Source: a virus
Direction: 5' to 3' (one strand)
Length of the DNA stretch: 60,067 bases
IMG/VR virus record: IMGVR_UViG_3300034523_000297
Span: 1 to 60,067 of that record
This document shows, piece after piece, positions 23,257 through 32,258 of the stretch; the stretch's first letter is position 1, and every line of letters begins with the position of its first letter. The position numbers and the translations under genes were made by a program. The notes beneath the pieces were generated by a model, which saw only the letters and a list, made by a program, of their open reading frames with translations, ran no database searches and was not told the DNA's origin.

Positions 23257-24411
23257 TCAACCCAGCAGGGTCGCAATGTGCTCGGACTTGACCGCCTTGG
23301 TGCCCCAGGCCAGCGACACTTCGTATTGCATCTGGCGATACTGGGCGTACATCGCTACCTCGAAGGTCAGACCGCTGACAGGGTCAGTGACCAACATGCG
23401 GTCGATAGCCGAGTCCCCCTGAGGCGGCAGAGCCGGTGCTCGGGTAGCCAGCGCGATCGCCGAGCGGGCGAATGCCGCGCTACGGGTGCTGGCAGACACG
23501 ACGGTCAGCGCAGTGGCGGCGGCCGGGATGGCTTTGCGCAGGCCCGGAGCGGCCAGGGTGATGGTGCCACCGTTGGAAACATCGGCATCGCCGGCAGCGA
23601 CGACGTATTTGTTGCTGTCGCCGGCGAAGGTGATGATGTCGCCAGCCAGAACGCCACCGGTACCGGCCGAAGCCAGAACGATGGCGGTAGCACCAACGGC
23701 GTAGCCGGCAGTGTTGGTGGTCGCGGCGGCAGCGCTGCCGATGATCGGGGTCTTGACCTGGGCCGACTCGCGGATAGCGAAGCCGTGCACATCCAGCAGC
23801 ACGCCGCGGCGCAGCAGACTGTCGTCGTTGGCTTCGTTCGCCTTCGACAGTTGGGTCAGGGTCCGCATGTTCGCGCCAGCGGAGGTGTCGATCACCATCT
23901 GGAGGTCGCCAAGCGGTGCACCGTTGTCGGAGAGGATGCGACGCAGCTGGGCGCTGTCAGCCAGGTTGCTGGCAAACGGGGAGGTACCAGCAGTGCCGTA
24001 GGCGCGGGAGGCATTGATGGCCACCGCTGCCAGGTCAGCCTCGACCTCGTTGACCAGAGTGCGCATGCCCTGTGCCATCTGATCGCGCAGGATAACGTTG
24101 AACGAAGCGCCGTTGTTGTCCAGCCCCAGTTTTTCCTCGCCATTCCAGCGAATCGGCACGCGGCGTGCCTTGTTGATGGTCATCGACACGGCGCCGACGT
24201 TCTGGTCGCCGTCGTTTGGCGGGGTAACCGCCGGGGTGATGTCGGTGGCGGTCGCGCCATTGGTTACCGGCGAGGTAACGGTCTGGCCGACAGCGGCACG
24301 GGCGAAAGTCATGTCCGAGGACACGGCCGGGATGAAGCCAACCAGCTCACGCGACACGACATCAAGCGCGTTGTAAATGGTTGGGACCAGGCCAGTAAGG
24401 GTGTTAGCCAT
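23257..24411 (-). CDS. major capsid protein, P22 coat (gp5) family
   Basis: A 384-residue protein (MANTLTGLVPTIYNALDVVS). The start and AVSMTINKARRVPIRWNGEE match the P22 gp5-type coat family, whose HK97-fold carries an inserted I-domain; here the segment around residues 230-290 (GYAVGATAIVLASAGTGG) is the likely insertion. Combined with a separate scaffold upstream and a lambda-like tail, this marks a mosaic virion. There is no sign of a maturation protease gene. Confidence 0.88.
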   Translation of the reverse strand: MANTLTGLVPTIYNALDVVSRELVGFIPAVSSDMTFARAAVGQTVTSPVTNGATATDITPAVTPPNDGDQNVGAVSMTINKARRVPIRWNGEEKLGLDNNGASFNVILRDQMAQGMRTLVNEVEADLAAVAINASRAYGTAGTSPFASNLADSAQLRRILSDNGAPLGDLQMVIDTSAGANMRTLTQLSKANEANDDSLLRRGVLLDVHGFAIRESAQVKTPIIGSAAAATTNTAGYAVGATAIVLASAGTGGVLAGDIITFAGDSNKYVVAAGDADVSNGGTITLAAPGLRKAIPAAATALTVVSASTRSAAFARSAIALATRAPALPPQGDSAIDRMLVTDPVSGLTFEVAMYAQYRQMQYEVSLAWGTKAVKSEHIATLLG

Positions 24412-24513
24412 TTGGATCTCCTAAGGATCGGCGTTTGGGTTTTGTGAAGACGGGTCATCCGACCCAAGCACCGACCCCTATCCAGGGGCGCGGCATAGAC
24501 TGCTTGCCAGCGG

Positions 24514-25305
24514 CTACTCGGTAACGGTGCCGCCCGAACCGACGAAGGTGGACTTCTCGGCCGGATTCATCTGGTCGAACTGCTGGCGGGTGACGGACTT
24601 CTTACCGCCTTGACCATTGCCGCCACCGTGCTGTGAACCACCGCCATTAGCGCCCGAGCTTTTCAGGATGTAGTCCTTATGCGGGTAGCGCTCGACGAGG
24701 GTTTCCAGCGCCTCGTCGAAGTCTGCGAGCTCGCCTGCGCGAACCCGGGAGAAAATCTTGTTGCCGTCGTCGCCATAGGCCACGACCTTGCCGTCCTCGA
24801 CCTTGAAAGCCTTGCCGAAGTGCGACTCCACCATGTCGGCTGGGATGGCGAACTTCTCGCTGATGAGCTTGGAGCCCTTGAACGAGCCACCGATGAGCAG
24901 GTTGTGGATGGTCTGGTCGCGTTGGGCCAGACCTTGCTGAGCCTTGGCGAGCTCTTCAGTGTGCGTCTTGCTGGCAGCAGCCACCTGGTCCTGAGCAGCC
25001 TTCTGGGCAGCGGCCTTGATCTCTTCAACCTTACCGGCGGCGATGAGCTTACCTTCGTCAATGTTCTTGATGGTCTCCAGCGCCTTTCGGGCTGCTTCGC
25101 CATCCTCGATCCCGTCAAAGAGCTTCAGCTTTGCCTCTGCGGCCTCGGCACGCTCTCGGTGGGACTTTGCCTCGCCATTCAGGCGGGAGATAGTCCCGGC
25201 AGTGCCGGCCGCATCGAAGGGCAACTCCTTGCCGTCGTCGTAGATGTAGACAGGTTTACCGTCTTGAAGCACCGCATGGCCTTGGTCGTCGAGTTTCAGT
25301 TTCAT
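24514..25305 (-). CDS. scaffolding protein
   Basis: A 263-residue protein. The ATG at 25305 follows GGAG at 6-nt spacing. It has a long charged coiled coil (about residues 45-130), and near the end a Gly-rich linker (GANGGGSQHGGGNGQGGKK) then a short helix with a basic/acidic tip. Scaffolds of P22-like coats have such a C-terminal coat-binding helix. It directly precedes the coat gene. Confidence 0.8.
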   Translation of the reverse strand: MKLKLDDQGHAVLQDGKPVYIYDDGKELPFDAAGTAGTISRLNGEAKSHRERAEAAEAKLKLFDGIEDGEAARKALETIKNIDEGKLIAAGKVEEIKAAAQKAAQDQVAAASKTHTEELAKAQQGLAQRDQTIHNLLIGGSFKGSKLISEKFAIPADMVESHFGKAFKVEDGKVVAYGDDGNKIFSRVRAGELADFDEALETLVERYPHKDYILKSSGANGGGSQHGGGNGQGGKKSVTRQQFDQMNPAEKSTFVGSGGTVTE

Positions 25306-25377
25306 ATCGGTCTCCGGGCGTCCGCCCATCACAGGCCATCCGGCCTAATTGCGCCCCGTCCATCCGAACCGCAGGCA

Positions 25378-25403
25378 AAAAAAACCCCAGCGGAGGCTGG
25401 GGA
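25378..25403 (-). terminator. strong intrinsic terminator between membrane moron and scaffold
   Basis: CCCCAGC and GCTGGGG with a 4-nt loop, followed by eight T on the minus strand. It isolates the gene at 25420-26046 from the scaffold gene, consistent with an independently expressed insert inside the head operon. Confidence 0.75.
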
Positions 25404-25419
25404 TGTGTAGTCGGGACAA

Positions 25420-26046
25420 TCAGAATGGAAGTTCGTCATCTGGTATGAGGCGCTTTTCAAATGCGGTTGCAGCTTCTTCCAGAAGATCGATCGTCCACTT
25501 GTGAAAATCGAATTTGTGTACGGAGATGCCAGTCACAACCTCAAAATAGAGCCCTTCCAGGCTTTTCAATCCGAGATTGTTAACAATGTCCACAATCTGC
25601 TCCAGTTCGTGCCCACTCCAGTCCAGTTCGAAAGAATCGCCCGGGTCAAGCTTGCAAGGAAACTTTCCTTTGCTCTTGTCCGAAAGGTTGTGTCTCAGGG
25701 ATCTGTGCTTCTTACCGTGGCATATCCGAACGTCTTTGACTGCGCACGCCCTCAACCCACTACAGCCAACTCTCAGCGTCAGCCAAGCGAGGTCCTGTTC
25801 CTGGACTAACATCAATTGCTCGCTATCACGCGCCAGCTGAAAGCGCTCACTACGCTTGACCATATACAGGCTGGCGATCACAGCAAGCAGCGCACCAACC
25901 CCTGAAACCCAATCTCCCACGCTACCCCAGTCGGGCACGAACTTAACCGTTGACTGTGGGTTCAGATTAATTCCGGCCGTCAGACCTGCCAGCGCGGACA
26001 AGGCTGCAACCACCAGGACTGCAGCAACTACAGCGACAACCTTCAT
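25420..26046 (-). CDS. two-TM membrane protein inserted in the head operon (moron)
   Basis: A 208-residue protein with two N-terminal membrane segments (residues 3-25 and about 45-64) and a cytosolic domain of about 140 residues with several Cys (RVGCSGLRACAVKDVRICHG). It sits between the minor head protein and scaffold, where phages normally have nothing, and is followed by its own strong terminator. Codon use is less GC-rich than the head genes. A role in lysogeny, such as blocking other phages, is possible but unproven. Confidence 0.65.
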   Translation of the reverse strand: MKVVAVVAAVLVVAALSALAGLTAGINLNPQSTVKFVPDWGSVGDWVSGVGALLAVIASLYMVKRSERFQLARDSEQLMLVQEQDLAWLTLRVGCSGLRACAVKDVRICHGKKHRSLRHNLSDKSKGKFPCKLDPGDSFELDWSGHELEQIVDIVNNLGLKSLEGLYFEVVTGISVHKFDFHKWTIDLLEEAATAFEKRLIPDDELPF

Positions 26047-26078
26047 CGAAATCTACCTGCGCCGAGAAAAGCCGCGGA

Positions 26079-27164
26079 TTATAGGGCAGCAGTCACTCGA
26101 CTGCGCAGCTCTTCAAGGCTCAAGAATTTCCCCTTGTCGTTGTAGAAGTCCTGCAGTTTTAGCTTGCCCCGGCGTAGCAGCCTCCCGCGCTCTGGCCCGA
26201 GGATCTCGTCCTGGCGGGCTGCAGACTGGCGAGAAAGCCATTGTGCGTACGTGGTCTGCTGCGGTACCTGGCCGTCCATGCTCGCCCGGGTCGCCGCGTC
26301 ACTGATCCCCAGCGCCAGGGCGCTCTTGAGGATCGGCAGCTTGGTCGACCGGCAGCAGAAGTGAATACGGCCAGGGCCAGCGAGCCAAGGCACCTTGTGC
26401 CCGATTGGCCGGTAGGTGCCCAGCGTGTACGGCAGGCGGTCACGGATTCGGCACGTCGTCGATGTCCGGTTATCCAGCGTGCTCAGCCATTCAACGTGGC
26501 TGATGATGTCACTGTTGGCTTCGAACGCCTTGTCGCTGGCCGTTTCCGCCGTGCTGGACACCGCTGAGCGGACAACCGCCTCCACCTCCCGGCGAGACCT
26601 CTGCAGGATGCCGTCAGCGTACTTCTCCGCCTTGGTACCCATGATCTGCCGGACGATCTCCGGCGTCGTGCGGCCTTCAATCACTCCAGACCGCACCGCA
26701 TTGCGGATGGACGCAGCGCGGTCAGCTTCAATGCCGGCCATCCACTCGCTTAGTAGCCGCCCCTGGAACGGCCTTGCCAGCGCAATGGCGCGTACCTGAC
26801 TGAACTGAGCCGCGGCAACGGGGAATCTCGCCTGCACAAGCTCAGGAACAGCCGCTGTAAGCGCGGCAGCCTGGAACGCGATCTCGTAGCTTGCTACGCC
26901 GTCGATGACGCCTGTGAGCGCCTGCTGCAGGCTAAAGAACGTCGATTGGTTGACCCGCAGCACGGGCGCCAGGGCAGCATCGATCGCGGCAACGGACGCA
27001 CCGGCGTCCAGGCTGTCGATGGCAGCAATGAGCGCTTCCCTCAGCTCAGGGTCAGAACTGTTCAGGATCCTGATGATCGCCACGACCTGGCTGTTGCTCA
27101 GCCTGGACAGGTCAACCTCATGGCCGATCAGCTCGTCCAGCAGCTTCTCGTTGGCCGTCTTCAT
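26079..27164 (-). CDS. minor head protein (SPP1 gp7 / Mu gpF type)
   Basis: A 361-residue protein. The C-terminal part contains EWLSTLDNRTSTTCRIRD, then GPGRIHFCCRSTKLPIL, which is the Cys/His signature of the phage minor head protein family (phage Mu F-like). It is packaged in few copies and helps DNA ejection or portal assembly. The ATG at 27164 overlaps the portal stop (TGATG). Confidence 0.88.
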   Translation of the reverse strand: MKTANEKLLDELIGHEVDLSRLSNSQVVAIIRILNSSDPELREALIAAIDSLDAGASVAAIDAALAPVLRVNQSTFFSLQQALTGVIDGVASYEIAFQAAALTAAVPELVQARFPVAAAQFSQVRAIALARPFQGRLLSEWMAGIEADRAASIRNAVRSGVIEGRTTPEIVRQIMGTKAEKYADGILQRSRREVEAVVRSAVSSTAETASDKAFEANSDIISHVEWLSTLDNRTSTTCRIRDRLPYTLGTYRPIGHKVPWLAGPGRIHFCCRSTKLPILKSALALGISDAATRASMDGQVPQQTTYAQWLSRQSAARQDEILGPERGRLLRRGKLKLQDFYNDKGKFLSLEELRSRVTAAL

Positions 27165-28543
27165 CACAGCGTACCGAGAGCCGGGCCCTGGGCTTCAATC
27201 TTCGCCAGTTCCTCTTCCCAGTCGTATTCGTCGCTGATCACCCCACGGCGCTGCATCTCGGTGAACAGCGTCTCCTTGCTGATCATCCCGGCATTGGCCA
27301 TGGATACCAGCGTCGGCAGCGACACCTCCGGCATGTAGTCGACATCGAAGTTGCCGCGCATCTCGACGGTGCCGCCCTCGCCCAGGCCGCGATAATCGGC
27401 CATGAACTGGAGCAGTTGAGCCAGGCAGTCAGCGAAGTGGTGCGCCATGCGCGCCAGCGGGGACAGCTCCTGAGCAGCCTCCTCCTCCGCCTGTGTGGCG
27501 GTCTTGGTGGCCGTCTTGTCCGGCGTCAGCAGCTTGGCCCCAGCCATGCGCATCTCGTTGATCAGGTCCTGCAGCGCAGTGCGACCCGACTCTACGGCCT
27601 GGCCGGTGTGCTCGACGTACTTGAGGTCACAGTCCCTAGGCAGATCGGTCAGCTGGCCGGTGCCCACCTTGAACTCTGGCGGGACCACTTTCCCCTGATT
27701 GTCGTACTGGGTCTGGATGCCGATGCGCACCAGGATCGGCACGCGGATGACGTGCAGGATGTTGTCCTGGTCGCTCTGGCTCTGCCAGTGTTTCACATTC
27801 AAGTGCGCCAGCTCGATCAGCGGCGGCTTGGCCGTCATGAAGCCGGTGCGGCCGGTGTAGAAGGTTACCCACGGGATAACCGAGAGACTTGTCTCGCCCT
27901 GGTCGTGAATAGACCATTCGCCGGTCTTGTCGCTCTTGCGGTAGATGAGCCATGCGCCGGGCACAAGAACTCGAATCTGCTCGATGCACTTGGTCCCAAA
28001 CGCACCATCCGCCTCCTCGACCACCTCCAGGTAGCGAACCATTGTCAGTACGCCGTTCTTGGACCTCCAGCCCAGTACCTGCTCAGGCTTCACCATCACA
28101 ACGTATGGTCGGACGCCAGCTGCCTGTTCTTCTGCCCGGTTACGGATGCCATTGGTGCTGGGATGGTCTACTACCGCATGGCACAGGCCATGGCTCAACC
28201 CCTCGGTGAAGAACCCGACCGCCCAGGAGTTGAGGTCATTGCCAGCGTGGTCGATGTCCTTGGTCATCTCGACAATGGCCTCTGGCACATCGTCACCCAC
28301 CTGCAGCGGCTCGGCGAACACTCGGGACGTCATGTTGCCGACCGTTTCGGAGTATGCAGGCAGCAGGGTCGAGAGACGCAGGCGCTCCTTGTAGGCCTCG
28401 TCATCCTCGGCTGGATACTGAGGCAGCAGGGTTTTGCCCGCGGCACGCATCGCCATCGTCCCGCCCATGAGCGGCGAGATCACGGCCCAGTAGGCGCGCA
28501 TCGCGTCGACAGCGGGCAGCGTGATGCTCGGATTATCGCTCAT
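27164..28543 (-). CDS. portal protein (DUF4055 family)
   Basis: A 459-residue protein starting MSDNPSITLPAVDAMRAYW; a GTG at 28549 overlapping the terminase stop is an alternative start. The sequence (SPLMGGTMAMRAAGKTLLPQ and later LARMAHHFADCLAQLLQFMA) fits DUF4055 portal proteins, which form the 12-fold ring for DNA entry and tail attachment. Terminase precedes and minor head protein follows, as expected. Confidence 0.88.
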   Translation of the reverse strand: MSDNPSITLPAVDAMRAYWAVISPLMGGTMAMRAAGKTLLPQYPAEDDEAYKERLRLSTLLPAYSETVGNMTSRVFAEPLQVGDDVPEAIVEMTKDIDHAGNDLNSWAVGFFTEGLSHGLCHAVVDHPSTNGIRNRAEEQAAGVRPYVVMVKPEQVLGWRSKNGVLTMVRYLEVVEEADGAFGTKCIEQIRVLVPGAWLIYRKSDKTGEWSIHDQGETSLSVIPWVTFYTGRTGFMTAKPPLIELAHLNVKHWQSQSDQDNILHVIRVPILVRIGIQTQYDNQGKVVPPEFKVGTGQLTDLPRDCDLKYVEHTGQAVESGRTALQDLINEMRMAGAKLLTPDKTATKTATQAEEEAAQELSPLARMAHHFADCLAQLLQFMADYRGLGEGGTVEMRGNFDVDYMPEVSLPTLVSMANAGMISKETLFTEMQRRGVISDEYDWEEELAKIEAQGPALGTL

Positions 28544-28545
28544 GG

Positions 28546-29844
28546 TCACATTCTCAGGGATTGGGTCGTGAAGACCGGTCGCTCAATTGGGTAGTCGTGG
28601 TGGATGAAGTAGCCACCCGCGTCGTTCGCGTGGTCCACGCCAGATTTCTTGTCAGGCTCGCCATTGGCTGCCCATACCTGCTGCTCCAAGCCGTCCGCAT
28701 AGGTCGGGCAGCGCAGCGGGTTGATCAGGTAACGCCGCTCGCCATTCGCGTTGCAGAACATCGCGTTCATGGCGTTGATCCGGTCCTTCACTGGCGGGTT
28801 GGCATCGGGCACGATGACGCTGAACCCGGCCTGGCGCAGGATGGCGATGTCCGTCTCGCTGGCGTTTACCGACTTTCGCGACCCGCCCGAGGCGTCGGGA
28901 TAGATCCTGATCTCACAGGTCTTCTCGTAGTCCCTGCCGTTGTGCCGCCAGTAGCGCTCCTTGATGCGCCGGATCATGTCCGGGGTATCGAAGCCGTCGA
29001 TCAGCTCATCCACAGCCCTGGGCTTTCCGTCAGGCCGTTTGACATGGACGATCGCCGCCATCTTGCCGACGTTGAAGTCCATGCCGATGAACAGGGGCTC
29101 TCCAGGCTCTACGGTGTCGAAGCAGGAATTCAGCTTCCGGTCGTAGGCGTGGTAGATCGACCCGGAGTTCAGGTTGACGAACTGGCCGTTGAGGTAGGCC
29201 AGGATGAGCTGGGCCGGATAGGACTCCATCAGGGATGGGATGTAGTCGGGCGGTAGGTTCAGCTCGTTGTCGAACGTGCTGGCTTGCACCAGGCCGTACA
29301 TGCCCTGCAGGGCCGGTTTCTCGCGCAGCTGCTTCACGAACTGCTGGTAGACGAACTTGAACCCCTCGGGGGTGGTCGTCACATCCACGCCGTTCTTCAG
29401 CCCAGGCACGTTGTAGCGCATCCTGGCAATGATCTTGCGCCAGGCGTGCTCGGCCTTGAGCGCGGGCAGAACATCGAGTTCGTCGACCAGGGCGTGCCCG
29501 ATCTTGAAGCCCACGATGGTCTGCGGCTTCTCCATCGAGCGGCAGATGGTCGTGCTGCGGTACTGGCCGCCGCTGTAGAACTCGACCTCCTTGTCGCTCT
29601 CCTTCGTCTTGACCTTCAGGCCCCAGTCGAAGGCGACCTCCTCGATGGTCGGGAAGAAGATGTCGCGGATCTGCGGGTACGTCGGGGCGAAGTAGCCGGA
29701 GTCGATCCGGGGCCACTCCCACACGTGCTTGCACAGCGCTGCACAGCCTACCCAGGTCTTGCCCGAGCCGAACCCGGCCACGAAGCCACGGAACTTGTTC
29801 TCCATGCGGAGGAAGCTGGCCTGGGGCACGTTAAGTGACGGCAT
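28546..29844 (-). CDS. terL: terminase large subunit
   Basis: A 432-residue protein with an ATG at 29844 behind GAGGA. Walker A is GFGSGKT (residues 24-30), Walker B ALVDELD (118-124). The C-terminal nuclease domain shows acidic blocks GMDFN and YPDASGGSRKS, as in RNase H-like terminase nucleases. It packages DNA into the procapsid. It overlaps the small subunit by 14 nt. Confidence 0.93.
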   Translation of the reverse strand: MPSLNVPQASFLRMENKFRGFVAGFGSGKTWVGCAALCKHVWEWPRIDSGYFAPTYPQIRDIFFPTIEEVAFDWGLKVKTKESDKEVEFYSGGQYRSTTICRSMEKPQTIVGFKIGHALVDELDVLPALKAEHAWRKIIARMRYNVPGLKNGVDVTTTPEGFKFVYQQFVKQLREKPALQGMYGLVQASTFDNELNLPPDYIPSLMESYPAQLILAYLNGQFVNLNSGSIYHAYDRKLNSCFDTVEPGEPLFIGMDFNVGKMAAIVHVKRPDGKPRAVDELIDGFDTPDMIRRIKERYWRHNGRDYEKTCEIRIYPDASGGSRKSVNASETDIAILRQAGFSVIVPDANPPVKDRINAMNAMFCNANGERRYLINPLRCPTYADGLEQQVWAANGEPDKKSGVDHANDAGGYFIHHDYPIERPVFTTQSLRM

Positions 29845-30292
29845 CAGGCTTCCTCGCATCCACCACATCAACCTGCACCCGGGTGGGCGGCACGTTGTCG
29901 TGGGGATTCTCGTTCTTGGTCTGGCGATTCACGTAGACATCGCCGACCTCTTTGGCCGCCTGCTCCAGCAGCTGAGCCGTCAGGGCCATGTTCTTCATGT
30001 TCTCGGCCTTCTCAGCCATCCGCCCCAGCACACGAAGCCGAAACGCTCGGTTGGCGATCGGTATCTCGGCCGTCTCCTCGCGGAAACGCTTTCGGGTATC
30101 TTCGAACAGGGTTACCCAGCGCTTGGCCAGGTCACGCCCAGCACGCTTGGTCGGGTCGTGCGCCTCACACTTCTGCCGGGTAATCTCAAGGCCGAATTCT
30201 TCTCGGACGGCTGCCGCGACTTGCGAGGGGGTATCGAAACAGGCCAGGGCCTGAACGATGAAGGCTTTCACCTCGTTGCTCAGGGCCGCCAT
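29831..30292 (-). CDS. terS: terminase small subunit (DUF2280)
   Basis: A 153-residue protein. The N-terminal half has a helix-turn-helix-like region (TPSQVAAAVREEFGLEITRQ) then VTLFEDTRKRFREETAEIP, the DUF2280 pattern. It recognises the packaging site and regulates the large subunit. The basic-Pro end lies next to the large subunit. Confidence 0.85.
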   Translation of the reverse strand: MAALSNEVKAFIVQALACFDTPSQVAAAVREEFGLEITRQKCEAHDPTKRAGRDLAKRWVTLFEDTRKRFREETAEIPIANRAFRLRVLGRMAEKAENMKNMALTAQLLEQAAKEVGDVYVNRQTKNENPHDNVPPTRVQVDVVDARKPDAVT

Positions 30293-30323
30293 AGGTTTTC
30301 ATCCGTCGTGGGTCTGTCAGGGG

Positions 30324-30965
30324 TCAGGCAGACTTGAGCAGACAGGTTCCGCAGGCCCTCGAAATGTTGATCTTGGCCACCTCAGGCGGCCGGCTTGCAG
30401 CATCGATCAGCTGCTGTACGTCGTGCCCTGCACCGTAGCGGCGTACCACGCCGACAAACTCTTCCACATCGTGACCACGGATCGTCAGGCTGGGCAGCCC
30501 GTCCTGGGTGAACTTGGGCGCGCCGTACTGATCGAGCTTCTGGGCTATGTGGTAAAGCTCGTGCTCGATGAGGGCGCAGAACTCGGTGTCGGAGCACTGG
30601 GAGCAGTAATCCGCAGCCAGGGTGATGACGAAGCCCGGAACCTCCCCGAACCAGTCGATCATCTGCTGCTCTTGTCGAGCCTTCTGCCACCCGCCTGCAC
30701 GGAACATCACGGCTTCGGCCTGGCCTACCACGATTCGCCCTTGCTTCTCGAAGCAGGCTGAGGCCCACAGGAAGCGCAGCGGCGCGTCGATCAGGTGAGC
30801 ATGGTCAGGGTTATGCAGCTCGCCACCCTCGCTGAGGATCGCTGCCTGCACCCATTCGCCAATCTCGGGCGCTGGCTGAAGCCTGGTGCCGAGCATCGAT
30901 AGCTCAGTCAGCTCCAGCAATGCAGGCGGCGGCATGGGCCTGGCCATCGCTCCGCTCACTTGCAT
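30324..30965 (-). CDS. putative phage metallopeptidase (zincin-like)
   Basis: A 213-residue protein with a HExxH zinc motif in IEHELYHIAQ (near residue 135) and a further His/Cys-containing end (RACGTCLLKS). The phage putative metallopeptidase family has this size and motif and is often next to the terminase genes. The substrate is unknown. The start is uncertain: ATG at 30965 overlaps the upstream gene, ATG at 30947 has a poorly spaced ribosome site. Confidence 0.75.
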   Translation of the reverse strand: MQVSGAMARPMPPPALLELTELSMLGTRLQPAPEIGEWVQAAILSEGGELHNPDHAHLIDAPLRFLWASACFEKQGRIVVGQAEAVMFRAGGWQKARQEQQMIDWFGEVPGFVITLAADYCSQCSDTEFCALIEHELYHIAQKLDQYGAPKFTQDGLPSLTIRGHDVEEFVGVVRRYGAGHDVQQLIDAASRPPEVAKINISRACGTCLLKSA

Positions 30966-31171
30966 ACCATCTTGTGCGTCTCAGCGTGAGCATGGCCATG
31001 CAGCAGGCCGACTATCAATCCTTGCGGCAGCCCGGCAGCCTTTGCAACGTCAATCGCAGCCGCCAGCGCGGCGTCTAGGCCGGATACAGCAGACCTGATG
31101 TCGTTACTGACCGGTAGTTCGTGGCGGATCCGAGTGACACGGCCCGTCATCAAATCGTCTCGATGAGTCAT
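30956..31171 (-). CDS. small hypothetical protein
   Basis: A 71-residue protein (MTHRDDLMTGRVTRIRHELP) with a hydrophobic helical end (AAGLPQGLIVGLLHGHAHAE). It is coupled to the metallopeptidase gene by overlap. Family unknown. Confidence 0.6.
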   Translation of the reverse strand: MTHRDDLMTGRVTRIRHELPVSNDIRSAVSGLDAALAAAIDVAKAAGLPQGLIVGLLHGHAHAETHKMVCK

Positions 31172-31230
31172 GTTGATGGCTTCCCTTTGCGGTACTAATA
31201 CTTAGTTGTCTGCCTGGGGAGGCTCGAAAA

Positions 31231-31467
31231 ATGCAACAAAGATTCGTTATCGTTCCGGCTGTACCTATCGAAGGTGAGTCCTTCCAAATCGGTAACCGGT
31301 TCTATGCCGCCACCACTTCGGGTGGCTTCGACATTTACGACAACCAGGAAAAAGAACGCCTGAAACGCGGGTTTATCAACCGATCTGAGGCTGCGGTTGC
31401 GTGCGAGAAAATGAATGCCGAGTCACGCGATTCAGAGCAGCTATTCCCTTTGCTTCGCACAGACTGA
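31231..31467 (+). CDS. small hypothetical protein, opposite strand
   Basis: A 78-residue protein (MQQRFVIVPAVPIEGESFQI) with a good GGGGAGG site 8 nt before the ATG. It stands alone on the plus strand between minus-strand genes, which suggests a moron expressed on its own. It looks like a compact beta domain with a C-terminal helix. Confidence 0.6.
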   Translation: MQQRFVIVPAVPIEGESFQIGNRFYAATTSGGFDIYDNQEKERLKRGFINRSEAAVACEKMNAESRDSEQLFPLLRTD

Positions 31468-31503
31468 TACGCACGAACCGGCGCATTGGGAGTTCGTGGC
31501 GCC

Positions 31504-31773
31504 TTACCCTGGCTGGAACACATGGCCGCGCCTGGCGACTGCATACGAGACGATCCCCAGCTTGAGGATCACGCCGTACAGGGTGGGCACGTGGCCATTC
31601 ATGGCTAGGACGAAGGCGCCGAATGCGCCGATGGCCACCAGGTAGAACGCGACGGCCAGCAGTGGCGCATCCATCGGCTTGATCCGGCGCAGGTAGTCGC
31701 ACGCGGCAATCACCACCATCACGCTCAGGAAGGCATTGGCGCCGATCAGGACTGAAATCAGGGTCGAGCTCAT
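31504..31773 (-). CDS. holin-like protein, three TM segments
   Basis: An 89-residue protein with three hydrophobic segments (about 5-24, 36-57, 65-80) and short loops, the topology of class I holins. It overlaps by one base the next holin-like gene. Pseudomonas prophages often carry such a pair before the terminase. The pair may be holin and antiholin. Confidence 0.65.
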   Translation of the reverse strand: MSSTLISVLIGANAFLSVMVVIAACDYLRRIKPMDAPLLAVAFYLVAIGAFGAFVLAMNGHVPTLYGVILKLGIVSYAVARRGHVFQPG

Positions 31774-32084
31774 CAGGTAGCTCCTTTGGCTCCGAACGAC
31801 CCCACGAGCGACTTCAGCACCGGGATGATGTTCATTGCCAGAAGGCCTATCAGAAAGGCCACGCCGTATTGGGTTTCTCCGCTGGTGCCAAGGCTGAAGT
31901 AGCTGATGGCGAGCGGGGTGCAGAAGACTGCCGAAGCGAAGCCGGTGAAGAAGGCGGCGACCGCCTGGCCCCGGGTGAGGCCTCGCAGGAAGGTCAGCGA
32001 GAGGATTGCTCCTGCGAAGCCGCCAATGATCACGCCGTACTTCACCAGCAGGACGCCGGCGGTCGTGCTTGCTGGTTCGGCCAT
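31773..32084 (-). CDS. holin family protein
   Basis: A 103-residue protein with three membrane segments (residues 12-34, 40-60, 72-90) and a small polar C-terminus. It resembles the holins annotated near the terminase in Pseudomonas prophages (VKYGVIIGGFAGAILSLTFL). The endolysin and spanins are at 572-1566, so the lysis cassette is split by the whole late operon. Confidence 0.7.
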   Translation of the reverse strand: MAEPASTTAGVLLVKYGVIIGGFAGAILSLTFLRGLTRGQAVAAFFTGFASAVFCTPLAISYFSLGTSGETQYGVAFLIGLLAMNIIPVLKSLVGSFGAKGAT

Positions 32085-32216
32085 GAGTGGTTCCTAAAAA
32101 ATGACCCGATTTAGACCCTTATTAGGGCGCGGGCAAGTAAAAACGGTACACAGAGAGTCAGTTACATGGCCAACAGGCTCTATGCCAGGCATCGGCCGGT
32201 ATGATTACCTAGGCAC

Positions 32217-32239
32217 AAAAAAGCCCGCACAGGGCGGGC
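32217..32239 (-). terminator. intrinsic terminator after the lipid A deacylase gene
   Basis: GCCCGC and GCGGGC with a 5-nt loop and six T on the minus strand. The 130 bases between it and the holin start show no gene, so the holin probably has its own promoter there or depends on read-through. Confidence 0.7.
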
Positions 32240-32258
32240 AAAGAGGGATCGTGCTTTT

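Noticed and set aside
23278-24447. 389-residue plus-strand frame opposite the coat gene
   Set aside because: Exact antisense of a certain structural gene with shadow-type composition.
27416-28594. 392-residue plus-strand frame opposite the portal gene
   Set aside because: Shadow frame; the portal is supported by family motifs and gene overlaps.
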